NCBI GenBank assembly: GCA_004802705.1
Contig: SGPL01000034.1
Span: 49,651-113,650, forward strand
Length of the DNA: 64,000 bases
DNA from: Bondarzewia mesenterica
Taxonomy: Eukaryota > Basidiomycota > Agaricomycetes > Russulales > Bondarzewiaceae
Direction of reading: 5' to 3'
Part shown: piece by piece, positions 37,440 to 49,892 of the stretch
Numbering within the stretch: the stretch's first letter is position 1
Layout: every line of letters starts with the position of its first letter
Notes under the pieces: model-generated
What the model was told of the DNA's origin: nothing
The model's database searches: none
What the model saw: the letters and a program-made list of their open reading frames with translations, nothing else
Position numbers and translations under genes: made by a program

Positions 37440-38295
37440 ATGCAAATTTTTTTTTTCGTACCTGATGAGCAGTGGTGTTCGGATTGGAAGATTCACAATG
37501 GTATCCAACATTGGTCCAGACACGAGCTTGAAGCGGCCTATGCTCGAGCAAAAGATTTCCTCGTCCAGAAGAGAACAGAGTTGGAAGAGAGCGGGAAGTG
37601 GACGTCCGAGGACGGACACACACCCGTAAGTCATGTTCGCTGATAGTATCTTCGTAGTACTCACCGGATGCGGCATTGATTCAACGCAGGCATGTTTATA
37701 CGTTTTAAAGGGCGCACCTGCGTCTGGCGAAGGAGTTTGCTCCTTCCGCCTACCCAAGAGCTTCTCTTCCTTCCTCGCACCATCCAATGCCGAGACGTGG
37801 AAGGGGATGTTCAATATACTCAACTTGAAACCCGCGGTAACCCAAGCCGGCCCCCTTCGTGATACACTCCTCCTCCTACAGTCGTTGGAGCCTGGGTTGA
37901 TATGGATGGTCAGTATTGACCACATTAGAGATGCAGGAGAGAGATCCACAACGAGGGCCCTGCCTTGCGCTGTGTGGATGGATCAGCACAGAGAGAGGCT
38001 GGAGTATGTCTTGGGAAGCGATCGATACCAAATCTTGCGCGAAATTGCCGGAGACCCCGAAAAGCCCGTGGTCTACAATTGGGTTTCCATGATGGACCCC
38101 TATCACACCCCTTCCACTTCAGTGCTTCACCACACACCCTCCACAGAGGAATTTGAGGGTGATTTGGATGTCATTAATTTCACTGGCATACAATGGAAGC
38201 AATACAACTCCTCCAGCAAATGTGGCTATCTCAGTGAGCTTCAGCATGATCTACAGAGTTTCCCCAGACTTATCTCATTTTCCTTTTTAAGGTGA
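37440..38295 (+). CDS. hypothetical protein
   Basis: Exons 37440-37625 and 37690-38295 give 263 aa with a GTAAGT...CAG intron of 64 nt. I do not recognise the family. The N-terminal part reads DWKIHNGIQHWSRHELEAAY followed by a helical stretch ARAKDFLVQKRTELEESGKW. The second exon has SFSSFLAPSNAETWKGMFNI, ESLEPGLIW-like LLLLQSLEPGLIWMVSIDHI and LEYVLGSDRYQILREIAGDP. Composition is that of a soluble, mostly alpha-helical protein. The true start could lie in an upstream exon, because the ATG is followed at once by a run of T and a hydrophobic IFFF. The last few codons after GYLSELQHDLQSF may also be intronic. Confidence 0.5.
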
Positions 38296-38541
38296 TACTT
38301 CTTCACTTATGCCAGCAACTTCAAGCACCCAAACCACTATTGGGCGTTCAGCCATAATCCAGGATGAAGAGAAATAATTTTTCTTCAATTGACAAGGTCT
38401 TTACTTGGTACTATACAATGTGTATCCCCAGGCACAGTTACATGTACTCACCTATGCATATTTTTGTGATCAATATGCAACTTATCTAAAATTCAATATC
38501 AGCCTCTCAGCGGCGAGTTAAATAACTAAGTCAGAACCGCC

Positions 38542-39383
38542 ATGATCAACTACATCCTTCTCGTATCTCGTCAAGGCTCGTCCTCTATCGTCCATTCGCT
38601 GACCTCAACACGCCTAACCCTGATTCTATACCTTCAGGCAAAGTACGTCTCGCCAAATGGTTCACGACCATGCCCCCGAAGGCCAAAGCCAAGATCGTGA
38701 AAGACGTGACCCAACTCGTCCTCGCGCGTCGCACACGCATGTGCAACTTCCTGGAATACAAAGGTACGTGGTCTGTTCCCAAATGGATAAACTTGCGGTG
38801 CGTTGCGCTGACGGTGAGCAGACACGAAGGTCGTGTACCGCCGCTACGCGTCGCTGTTCTTCGTGTGCGGTATCGGACAGATGGATAATGAGCTCATAAC
38901 GCTGGAAATCATACACCGCTATGTTGAGGTGTTGGATCGTTACTTTGGGAACGTGAGTCTACTGCTGCATCTCCGTCTCACGAATGTTGAAACCGCAGTT
39001 GTTGGTGGAAGGTATGTGAGCTGGACTTGTAAGTCGTGCATCGTTCGCGAGTTTCAAGGCTGGCATTCATTGCGTGTTCGTTCGACTATAGGATTTTCAA
39101 TTTCCAGAAGGCATACGCTGTGCGTGATACATGGCATTTCTCCACTGTCATTCGGCTGAGAGCATCCCCTCGTTCTTCAACCAAACAGATCCTCGACGAA
39201 CTGATCATCGCTGGAGAGCTCCAAGAATCTTCAAAGAAATCTGTGCTACGCGTGGTGCGTCTAATTCATGATCGACTGCCCACCGCTCTCCAATCCCATC
39301 TACAGGTCACGGCATCAGACAGTACAGAAGAACAAGAAAACAGCGAAGACACAATGGCGCGGCTGGGTTCCCGCGCATCATGA
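38542..39383 (+). CDS. aps1: AP-1 clathrin adaptor complex small subunit sigma
   Basis: Seven exons (38542-38575, 38638-38763, 38822-38952, 39012-39028, 39092-39119, 39189-39254, 39306-39383) give 159 aa. The order is [112 protein letters not shown]: a full longin-fold sigma subunit. It works in AP-1 coats that sort cargo between trans-Golgi and endosomes. The fourth exon is a 17-nt micro-exon encoding VCELD. The first intron (38576-38637) must use a GC donor (CAAG|GCTCGT), because only that joins RQG to KVRLAKW in frame. The tail after LRVV is short and charged. Confidence 0.92.
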
Positions 39384-39693
39384 CCGTTTTGATTACCACA
39401 GCACTTGTCTGCTCGTCCACTCTATACATCCAACAGGGGTCTGACTGTATTGTACGATTACACTCGTTGCCGGTACCTATGAGATGGGTATCTTTCGCAC
39501 TACACGCATGTCTTATGCGTATCGAAAAGCTGGATAGAGGTATTATTTATGATTTATGATGAAGATTGACTATGCAGGTATCAAAATGCAACAACAACGA
39601 CAACATGACAAGAAATGGCACATATGCTACATACTCTACAACACATTCTGCTCCGTAAATTCCACATTCGAGTCCGTACGCGCCTATGAAACT
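39384..39693. other. convergent 3' regions of aps1 and rex3
   Basis: This 310-bp convergent gap holds no gene. Confidence 0.5.
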
Positions 39694-41879
39694 TCAGAGA
39701 ACGGCATGGTTCAAGACTGGCGTCTTGCTCTCGCCCATTGCCGAATTGAACGAGCCGACTCCCATCGCTGCAGCGGTCGACGTCCCGGTGGTAGATGGTG
39801 GTGCGGTGAGGGGATTTGGTTTCGTCTTTTTATTGTGAACAAACCATTTGACGAGATCGAGCGTCGCGACAGAGTCTTCGACAGATGAGTGCCCCGATGT
39901 CCCGCCCCCCACCTGGATAGTACGGCCAAGGTGTTCTTTCGTGCTGCCAATGAGTATGGGGAACATCGGTACGATGGTCAGTACCTCAGTTGCACACATC
40001 TTCGGAAATGGAAGGAGGACGCACAGGTCGCGCAATGCTCTGCGAAACGGGAATCCACGCGGATGCGGAAACAGGATCGCGGTATCGACGCATCGATGGT
40101 GAACAATCCTCAACGTCCGCAGATCATTCTCGAGCCCATGGCCGAGAAGAATGGTGTCCTGGTTCAGCAGTGTGTCCAGGGAGTGCCGCACATCTGCGAG
40201 CTGCAATCGTGCATGCTCGGCATAATGCTCAGCCGTGAGACCAGAAAAGCGAGTGTTGAAGTCACTGGGTGGTCGATGGAAGGGAGGTCAGTGAGTTGAA
40301 GCTGTGACGGGGTGGCGTACGCACACTACTTCCACGCCATCGTCCATTTTCACGATTTCGTCGAATACCATCTTACCGTTGCCGTCCACTACTGAGACAC
40401 GTGCGACGCGGAACCCACCTGTGGTGTATATCATTTCGCAGTCAAGGGCAGCGATCTCCAGCGCCGTGCTCTTCTTTTTCTTGCCCACTGAGGGTGAAGA
40501 AGGGAGATAACGCCGGAGGGGAGAAAATGGGTGTCGCGAATGCAATGCAGCGAAGTCTGACTCATAAAATACGTGATGTCCTTGCGTGCATCCACCCACT
40601 TCACTTGTTGGCCGATGGCAGCATGTGTATATTCTCATTCGCTCGCCTATAGCCATGGATATCGAAATTGACGCCAACCTGAAAAATAGAGAAAGTGGAT
40701 TGAACTGCGCTTACCGTTGATCAAGCGTGTAAGAACCTTGCCCCAATGATAGGTGCACTCTTCCGCTTCCGCCCTTCCTTCTCCACGGTGTCCAACGACA
40801 TATGTTACGGCACATCGCTCGCATTTCGTTCTTGATCCCACTGCGCTCGGTTGCTCGCCACCTGCGCCCCATTCTGCGGGCACTTGGAGGAGGTATCCCC
40901 ATCTTTCGAGTTCCTCCAGAGTCAGGAGAAGGGGCGTTAGATGAGCAGAGGAGAGGCGGAGCGAGGAGAGGGCGTGGGCTTCTGCGGCGCGTGCTTTGAG
41001 GTCGCCTGCGGTTCCTACGGAGGGATGAGAAGGACTTGTAGGTAAAGGCCGGGATTTGATGGAGGCGATGGATGTGATCACGGCCTTAGGAGTATACAGA
41101 TAAATGGAGAAGGTACTCTTGAAGTCAAGAAGAATAACGGAGACATACATTTCGATAAGTGATCTTGTTCGCTCTACTGTAAATCTCTTCTTCCTGGCGT
41201 AGGGCATGTTCCGAGGCGAGAGAGGGATCTTGTGGTAGTAGGGCGTTGTAGAGAATGACAAAGTGGTCATACAGAGATTTGAGCATTGCCTGCATGAAGA
41301 TCAGAATGAAGTACATGGTTTCAGAAAGAGTTTGAAAGAGGGGGGATGAAACTGCAGAGAGGGACAAACGCGCAGTGACAGGTGACAAACACGATGTGAA
41401 AAGGACATGAGAGGCTTAGCTAACCTGACGAGTGGACACGGGGATCTTAGACTGTGATGCATTGACCCTAAGCACGGGGACGCCTGTCTAGAGATAGGAA
41501 AAGTTAATCAGCGCGGAATGGGTAGAGATGCAGACCGAAGCTGACTGACGGGCGTATAAGAGGCGGTAGGTACGGCAAAAGGTTTCTGTACGGTGCCAAC
41601 CTTTTGGATTTTCCGCGGCGGTTGTGTGGAGGAAAATCCTTTGGTTGTGGAGATCGACGGTGAAGCTGATACAGCAGCGGGACGCTTGGCTGGGACGCTC
41701 GAACGCGGAGATTGGGTCGAGCTTGAGGATGAGGACGCGACTGGCTGTGGCTCATCGTGTGGAATGGACAGGGATTTCTCAACGACGTCTGGCCTGTGAG
41801 AGAACAAGCAGTTTGTCCGCTGGCATTGTGGTTTGGCGGGACAAGGAAGGGACTGGAAAAGGCCAAGAGAGGAGAACAT
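39694..41879 (-). CDS. rex3: RNA exonuclease 3 (Rex3-like, DEDDh 3'-5' exonuclease)
   Basis: Seven exons (41879-41550, 41487-41425, 41289-41149, 41084-40715, 40646-40325, 40264-40025, 39943-39694) give 571 aa. The N-terminus has a CCCH-like segment CPAKPQCQRTNCLFSH. A helical middle includes QAMLKSLYDHFVILYNALLP, and a zinc-binding part has CERCAVTY, CTYHWG, YTCCHRP and GGCTQGHH. The exonuclease domain shows all catalytic residues: ALDCEM (DxE), LLGHGLENDL (D) and HSSVEDS (HxxxxD). Rex3 matures 3' ends of the RNase MRP RNA and trims snRNAs and rRNA in the nucleus. The 81-nt intron between exons 6 and 7 is a multiple of three; removing it restores LRDLTKEHLGRT. The second intron (135 nt) is longer than usual here. 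Confidence 0.87.
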
Positions 41880-42158
41880 TGAGCGCGGTAGCTGAGTCTT
41901 TCGACCGGCAAAGAGACTTTGGGTGTATACACGTGACTCTAGAAAGAAATAGGAATTGTCTAGAATTGTTTGACAAACCCCAGCGGACTTCAAATCAGAC
42001 CGAGGACTTAATTGCGCTTAGCCAACGCTTCGCACCTGCCTATTCACCGTTCGATAAGCACACCTGGTCCTCGCCATGTCGGTCAGACCTACTGCGACAT
42101 TCTTCTTCATGGGTTTCTGGGCATTGCCCCGGAATGTTTGATCACGCGACCGGCTGCG

Positions 42159-43852
42159 ATGGGGTTGGGGTCACGCAAAAGTATCATGTGTGTGTGGATC
42201 GGCTTGGCTTCGGCTGGTTTCCATTCGAGCGTGCCGTCGGCCCCCGCTCTTAGTCCCCCAGTTGATTTTATCTCTTCGTCTCGCTCAGCTCGTTCAACGC
42301 TGAAAGATGTGAGATCTCTTTCGCTCTTTAGACACACGTTTTCCTCACGATCGCTCCAGGTCATCTCCCAACGGAAATGGACGCTCACCACCATTCAAGT
42401 CGAAGGTGGGTGTCGACGTCTTGCCCCGCTCTAAGGGCCTCTGGCGCGACCTTAAGACCTTCAGATGGGTCATCGTTCCTTGTGTGTTCTTTCCTTTCAT
42501 TTTGCTATGTGTCTTGTTCTCATAATATGTAGCGTCCTCCCTGCGCATGCTTCTTCTGCCCGTCATCCTTCACTTGAACTGGATCATCTTCACGCCCATC
42601 ATTTTTTCGGACCCACCTCGAAGCCCGTTTGAGCCTTTACTCTTTATCTCTCACCCAACTCCCTCTCCGAGTGGTGACCCTAATGATCCGCGGTACCGCA
42701 GGGGCTGGCTTGACTTCGTCTTCGTCGCCTACTACATCATTTTCTTCTCGTTTGTCCGCCAGGTCATCACCATTAAACTTTGCCGTTCTATTGCACGGCG
42801 CTATGGTCTGCGTAAGGAGTCGAAGCTTGCACGATTCGGAGAGCAGGGGTATGCCATGATCTATTTTGCTTGTTTCGGTGCATGGGGTTTGCGTATCATG
42901 TCCCAGCTACCCACTTGGTGGTACAAAACCGAATATTTCTGGATTGGTACGCGTATTTTCGACCCTATAGCAGTTTCATATACTGAAAACGCGTGCATTA
43001 GATTATCCTCATTGGCAAATGAAGCCTGAGCTGAAGCGCTACTACCTCATGCAAGCGGCTTATTGGTGCCAGCAGCTCATCGTTCTTGCTTTCAAACTGG
43101 AGAAACCGCGAAACGACTATAGAGAGCTCGTAGCGCATCATATTGTTACTTTGTGGCTTGTTGGGTGATTTTTTTTCCTTCCTCCCCCCGCCCGACATTC
43201 GCTCACACCGCATCTACAGATGGAGCTATGGTCTCCACTTGACACTAATCGGGAATGCTGTCTACATGTCCATGGATATTCCCGATACGTTCCTCGCACT
43301 CTCCAAGTTGCTCAACTATATGGGCTATGACAGCGTCAAGACCTTGATGTTCATATTTTTCCTCTCCATCTGGACGTAGGTAGCATTTCTGTCACCACAC
43401 CGAGAATCAGTCCATGAAGATTCTCCATTTCATCGATAGATATTTCCGGCACTACCTCAACATCGTCATCCTCTGGTCCGTTTGGAAAGAGTTTGACCTC
43501 ATCCCGTATGAATTACACTTTATTCATTATCCTCATTTCAATTTCTCATTCTCTTTCACAGTGCTGCGGCCAAATATTTCCGCCCTCTGGATGACATATG
43601 GATGGCCTGGTGGATGAAGTGGCAAATATTCACGCCCATCCTCCTCCTCCAATTCTTGAACCTATTCTGGTACTATCTCATTCTCCGTGTCTTCGTTCGG
43701 TACGCTCTTCCGTTACAGTCCATGCCGTATTCATTGTTGACCCCGATTTTTTACGCGTTTGTTTCAGAGCCGTAAAGGAATTCACAGTAGAAGACGTACG
43801 CTCTGATGAAGACGATAGTAGTGACGACGACGACAACGGAAAGGAGGATTGA
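42159..43852 (+). CDS. lag1: ceramide synthase Lag1/Lac1 (TLC domain)
   Basis: Secure exons are 42332-42481, 42533-42946, 43002-43164, 43220-43375, 43440-43505, 43562-43699 and 43768-43852. A first exon at 42159-42180 (MGLGSRK) is a tentative fit, giving 397 aa. After a cytosolic start (GLWRDLKTFRWVIVP) come membrane helices and the TLC/Lag motif: DYRELVAHHIVTLWLVGWSY with the paired histidines, LIGNAVYMSMDIPDTFLALS, and FWYYLILRVFVRAVKEF. The enzyme N-acylates sphingoid bases with acyl-CoA in the ER membrane. The C-terminal DEDDSSDDDDNGKED is a likely casein kinase 2 site, as in yeast Lag1. The 5' end is unresolved because no in-frame ATG is contiguous with exon 2. Confidence 0.88.
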
Positions 43853-44323
43853 AGTGTCCCCAGCTTCTGCGCTTTGGGCCTGTATACACACGCGGCTCTC
43901 ACCGCCACCTCAAAATTGCATTCGTTTCTCGGCTCGATCTACGTTATTAGTGAGTAATGTGCAAATACCCTAGATGCGTTATTGGATGAAGGGAGGACTG
44001 GTGTCATGGGCGCCTGCGGCGGGTAAACAGGTATACATAGGTACCACAGTGTCCTCAATCACGTACTATATCATGTAAAACCCGCTGTGCACGGTTGGTT
44101 CAACAGCGATTGTGGCTCTTCATATATGACGGGTCAGACATCTTCGTTCTGCAATTTAAAGCAAAAGGGAAACGCGCAAGGCTGTCAAGGTAATTGTTAC
44201 AGATTGAGATCCGGTGATACAACAGGACTACATGGAAGAGATATACAAGATTTCTTCAAGATACAAAATTTGTAGACTTCGGACACTTGGACAACACGCG
44301 ACCCGTGCACCTCACTCGTCTCC
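43853..44323. other. convergent 3' regions of lag1 and the Gfd2-like gene
   Basis: This 471-bp gap between convergent genes holds no gene. Confidence 0.45.
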
Positions 44324-46019
44324 CTAGACGTGGGCACCGTTCGTTCCATTAGCGTGACTTCCGTCGACTCCCACATCGCCTTGACCGTTGGCGCTGGCCT
44401 TGACATTCACCGCGTTGGGCTCGCTAGAGTTGGCCAGCTGAAACTCCATGATGGGCTCATCGTCGTCAGTCAAGTCGCTCGCATCGCTGTTTTCTTCCAG
44501 TTTGGAAAAGTGGACGCGTGGGCCCCTGCCGATCGCGGTGTGGTTCGGCCAGCGCTTCTCTCGCTGAAGGTCAAGCGGGTCGCCTGAGGCCATCGCGGCG
44601 AGCGCAAGGTGGGTGTACTGAACGCGGGGGGAATGAGATGAGTGTCAAGCAAACGGGCGTTGGAAGGACGCGGCACGTACCCGAGCATCGTTTCCCGCGT
44701 TGTGGAGGTATTCAGTCTGAACACGCAGGTGCCTGCATACCTGCTCAAGGGATCGCTTCTGCTCCCCGCCGCCCCCCTCGAGCGCAGAGAAAAGATCGAC
44801 AGTGTCCACTACGAACATTTCTGGCTTGCCGGTCTTCGCTGACGCCGCGCATGACTCGGGAAGTAGGTAGGATAGGCTATCGATGGGCGCCTCAATGGTG
44901 CGGGAGCGTAAGTACCTGATTAAGACCGGTCAGGCTTGTGGATGATGGTCGAAGAGATAGGGTAGGAAATTGCATACTTGACATCTTGACTATTGTCGTG
45001 GAAGACGAGGAACAGAGGTCCAAGGGATGCGATTGAAGCAAACAGGTCGTGAATACGCTTTCTGAATTCCTTCTTGTTCACGATTTCGCTCTCCCCAAAG
45101 TTGTAGTGCTACCACCGAGTGAACGATCAGAGACGATCAGACACCATAATTCCGCGTGAGCGGAGATATACAAGGCTTACCTCGCGATTGGATGCCACAT
45201 AGGTGTTGGTGTAATACCGATGCTCCTTGACGATAAGATGGCCCCATTCTTCGCTTTCCTTCCCATCGACCCAGCGTACGAGACTCCAACCAATCTCGGT
45301 CAGAACTTCATGATCTCTGTCCCATGCTTCGAAATCGATGGCGCACCACACGCCGTGTTTCTCTGCCCACAATGAGCGGATACGCTCGAACATGACGCGA
45401 CGGGCATGTAGAGACGAGTCAGAGCCCTTGAGCCTCTTGTTATTCTTCTCGATGCGCTGTATGAAATTGATGTTAAAATGCCTCGCATCTATGTAACTCG
45501 AGATCATCGATCAAAAGGATATCACACCTTGTTGGCATTGCGCAATTCTAACGCAGTCTTGTAGATTACCGGTGTATGCGTCTGCAAACCATCCCGGGTG
45601 AGCATGCAGGTCGAGTACGGCAGAGGTATGAGCTCTTTCGTGAAGCTCATGGCGTGGAGCCAATACCGGATGTACTCGACCTGTGCCGAGGAGAACAAGA
45701 GACGAGCTTCGCCGTTCGGGAGGATTCCTAATAATCGTTCAAATCAGGAATAGGTTCCATGATACAAGACGGAAGAGTGATCTACCCATTGTCAATTCGA
45801 TACCGTCTTTTCCCTCTTTCCGCAGTGGATGATCTGGATGAACCAAAGAATCGTAGGCGAGAATGGCTTTGAGAGGCCCAGCATCTTCTGGGTTGGGTAA
45901 CACCTTATTCCTGTTTGCTTTTCGTTTCTGGGTTTACAAAAGATTAAGACAGAGATTTACCATTCCCACCAAATATCGGTGTGTCTGTAGAATCCGTGTT
46001 GAATTTTCATGCTCTGCAT
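44324..46019 (-). CDS. Gfd2/YDR514C-like protein with DEDDh exonuclease fold
   Basis: Seven exons (46019-45961, 45910-45786, 45727-45528, 45456-45181, 45108-44978, 44915-44681, 44617-44324) give 439 aa. The core shows the RNase H-like DEDDh set: WCAIDFEAWDRDHEVLTEIG (DxE), LFLVFHDNSQDVKYLRSR (D), and YLHNAGNDARYTHLALAA (HxxxxD). This combination, including HNAGNDA, is typical of the Gfd2/YDR514C family. Gfd2 was named for genetic interaction with the Dbp5 mRNA-export helicase, but activity in fungi is not well defined. The N-terminal half (GILPNGEARLLFSSAQVEYI, then LPLPYST-like) is family-specific. The tail is acidic and disordered. All catalytic residues are present, so activity is plausible. 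Confidence 0.75.
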
Positions 46020-46729
46020 TGCGGCTACTTGCTGTGCGATGAGATGGTGGTGGTCAGAAGGAAAGGAGGGGCGCGCAGCTGGTGCCACTGAGCTTCTGCG
46101 CAATATTGGTGCTCAGACCTTCTAAAACAAAGGACTGAGCTTGATTATTATCAGGAAGTTGGCACTGCGCGTCCCAGCCGCCGATCGCGTTCTTGATTAA
46201 GCGTGGGAAGAAAGGCGCGTACCACGTGACTTGCAGACAGATCGTGTTCCAGCGAGTATCCCTTTCACCTCTTTCTCCGAATCTATGTATGTTTCAAGAG
46301 CGATTGCAGTGATAAAATCCCAATATCTCAAGCGGGAACTGGGAGATCATTGGGAATGTCAATGTTGTTTTTCTCTGACTTCATACAGTCGTGACAGTCC
46401 TCGAGTTGACTCGCAAGCAGCACGGAGAAAGGTGACTGTCTCAAGCTGGCATAGATGCAGAACGAGATTTTCCTCCGTGCGCCATGAGACAGTACATATA
46501 AGATTACTCAGTTGAAGCTGGACCATGAACATTTGAACGTTTCTCGGAAATGAGATCTATGCTTTCCAAAAAAGGAAAGTAAATTGGAGACGTGTGTTGA
46601 AGGCCCGACTCACACCGTATGACCTTTCCCTTTTCTACATTCTCAATCTCTACCTCTGCCTCTGCCTCACTTTCTCTCATTCTTTACTTGTATTACTCAC
46701 CTATCGGCTCCCTCTGTACTTAATCTCTG
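46020..46729. other. divergent intergenic region, Gfd2-like / CENP-A
   Basis: This 710-bp stretch holds promoters of both neighbours; pyrimidine-rich CTCTGCCTCTGCCTC at about 46651-46665 precedes the CENP-A start. No gene is seen. Confidence 0.4.
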
Positions 46730-47476
<747 letters not shown>

Positions 47477-47726
47477 TGTTTTGTCACATGCCGTGGACGT
47501 GATCTGTATTGTCTTCCATCCTTATCCTTATCGTTTTTCTTCCTTGCTTTATTTGTTCTGTCGCGACACCTCACCTCCTACCCGAGCATACCTCCTCCAA
47601 CCACCGCATTACCATTTGTTACCACGTGCAATATACGAATATGATTTATGCGAGAGTACAATGAGAACATGTCTTGAACATCAAGAACACCACCAGACAG
47701 AAGCCCCTGATACGCAAACAACGAGA

Positions 47727-49131
47727 TCAAGACCTGGGCATCGGAAAAGCTTCAGCTGTTGCCACATGACTTGCGAGAGACGTTGTTTTGCGTCTCAACA
47801 CCATTGAGTCTTTATGGCGCAGGGGCGAAGCAGTCGCTGAATGTCTTCTGCGGCGGCGGGCTTTGACGCCTTTTGGGGTGTTTTCCGGCGGCGCGAAGAC
47901 AGGAGAGCTTGATGGTCGAGTCCACAAAAGAGTGGGCACCGGAGAGTCCGGTGCACGCACGGCCCTGATGGACGCATCGTTCAGATTCTCTTCAGTACCT
48001 TCCTCCCCGTCTGAAGTTGTCGCTCTATCATCCGAATCAGGATTTTGGATGCATAGCTGATAAGGTGGCGGCGGCGAGTCCAATAGTCGTGGCAACCCCT
48101 TGAGGGCTTTTGAATGACTAGCGGATCGAGTCGATGTCACCGAACGGCAACTTTTCTCAGATACACCAGAAGAATCGGCAGAGCGAGATTGAGATGGCGA
48201 AGTGAGCTTTGACATCACAGCAACAGGCCTCTTTCTGATTCGAGCAGTCCAGGACAGCCTTCTAGGGAATATAGGCCTGCCAGATGATACGGAAGATTGG
48301 CCAGGAGAGCTACGAGCCGAAGAAGACATGGTGTTGCTTGGCAGAACAGAGCAAGAAGACGAGGGCCTTGAACTGGGCGGCGAATGTGCGGGAGTAGTAG
48401 GAGCAGACCAATAGGCGGCCTGTGGATTTGGCAGGTTGGACTTGACATCCTGTGACCCGCAGCAGTAAGGCCCTGCATACAGAAGAAGAGTAGTAAGGCA
48501 ACTAACCTGNACCATGCGATAGACCTCATTAATCGTAGTGCCTTGCTGAGCCAGCTCACGCATCAGAGCTGCGTTCCCGCTTTCGATTCTTTGACCCAAG
48601 CACAGGAGTTCCTCCTGGTCACGTAGCCGAGCTGACTCCAGATCTCGTTGCCATCGACCAATGTCGACGATTTCCTCGAGCTACAGGAGTGTCATACAGG
48701 TATGAGTGAATTTGAGCTATGCGGGGAAGGAGGATAATCACGCTGAAGAGAGCGATGAGCTCCGTGAGCGCGTTATTGCACATTTCGACCTGTAATGCGT
48801 TCGCGTCGGAATGGAGCAGAGACGTAATAACGCCTTGACAGCCCACAGCAATGATAGTCTGTGCGACATATTCGAATGCTCTGAAAGTCAAAGTATAAGC
48901 GAACGCGTGACGGCGCGGCAGGGTGTCAAAAACGCACGTTTCAAGCTGGTGAATGCGATCTCGCACGGACCCGTCCCCGTTCGTCGCCACGAGGCGCTGA
49001 AGCCGATCAACGACCATCTGGCATCGCTCGACGAGCCTGGCGCAGCGCTCCCTGTTGGTTCTCACTTTGACGTACGCGTGGTAGACGAGCTGGACGGACG
49101 CGATCACCGTGTTGAGTGCCGCTCCGCTCAT
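47727..49131 (-). CDS. MLKL/HeLo-like N-terminal domain protein with disordered tail
   Basis: Exons 49131-48938, 48880-48742, 48680-48507 and 48449-47727 give 409 aa. The N-terminal ~165 residues are all-helical: LNTVIASVQLVYHAYVKVRT, NRERCARLVERCQMVVDRLQ, AFEYVAQTIIAVGCQGVITS, NNALTELIALFSLEEIVDIG, then WQRDLESARLRDQEELLCLG. This pattern, including N.E.C..L..R......L and a final coiled helix, fits the four-helix MLKL/HeLo-type domain widespread in basidiomycetes, where related domains act in membrane-targeting cell death or signalling. The remaining ~240 residues are Ser/Pro-rich and basic with no kinase, NTPase or repeats. One N lies at 48510, at the third base of a Val codon. Function here is inferred from fold only. 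Confidence 0.6.
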
Positions 49132-49892
49132 GACGGTGAGGGCGCCGCGGCTCGTCGGCGTCGGCGTTCAACGTTCTGAACCTGTCAAAAGATGAAATGC
49201 GCGATAGCCGACAGGATCCCGCCTGTCAACTCTGTCAATATCTCGCAATCAAGATGGTTTTAGAGTAAACCTTCAAGGCGTGTATGCTGAAATCCAACCC
49301 CGTCGAAACCAGTGGACAGATTGCAAACACCAGGGAGACCTCAGGGAGAAAGACGGGTCACGAACGGTACGGTTGCGGGTTTGTGGCGTCATCCAAGAAC
49401 AAAAAACACGGGCAAACAAATGTCTAAGATCTAATACTAATAATTCGATAGGTAATCACATTGATGTACTGGAGTAGAGACCGACATGGGCGACGGTTGT
49501 AGTAGGCAGGTGGATTGACAACAAGCGGGCGTGCAGCAGCCAACAAAAAGGGAGAGAAAAAAAAAACGGGGACAACAAGGCGTTCTGAATTGTGGGAGGA
49601 GTGATACTGTGACAGATATGGTAACTTGGTCCGTGGATGGGATGCAAGAGGAATAGAAAGAAGGAAGAAAAAAGGAGACAAAATCCGAATGTTACTAGTT
49701 GAATTGAGATACTATAAACGTTCGGAGATGGGGACCAATCATAATGCAGCGAGCGATGGGGTGAAGCAAACAGTGGAAGTGCACGGATCGAAGGGCAACG
49801 GCAGACTAGGTTTAAAAGAGTGACGGACTACAAAATGTGAAACGCCCCGCATGCGAATAGAAAAACGGTCCTGAGCAAAAGCACTGTCTGAA
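49132..49892. other. intergenic, no gene seen
   Basis: This 761-bp stretch between two reverse-strand genes has an A10 run near 49559. It holds no gene or RNA I can support. Confidence 0.45.
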
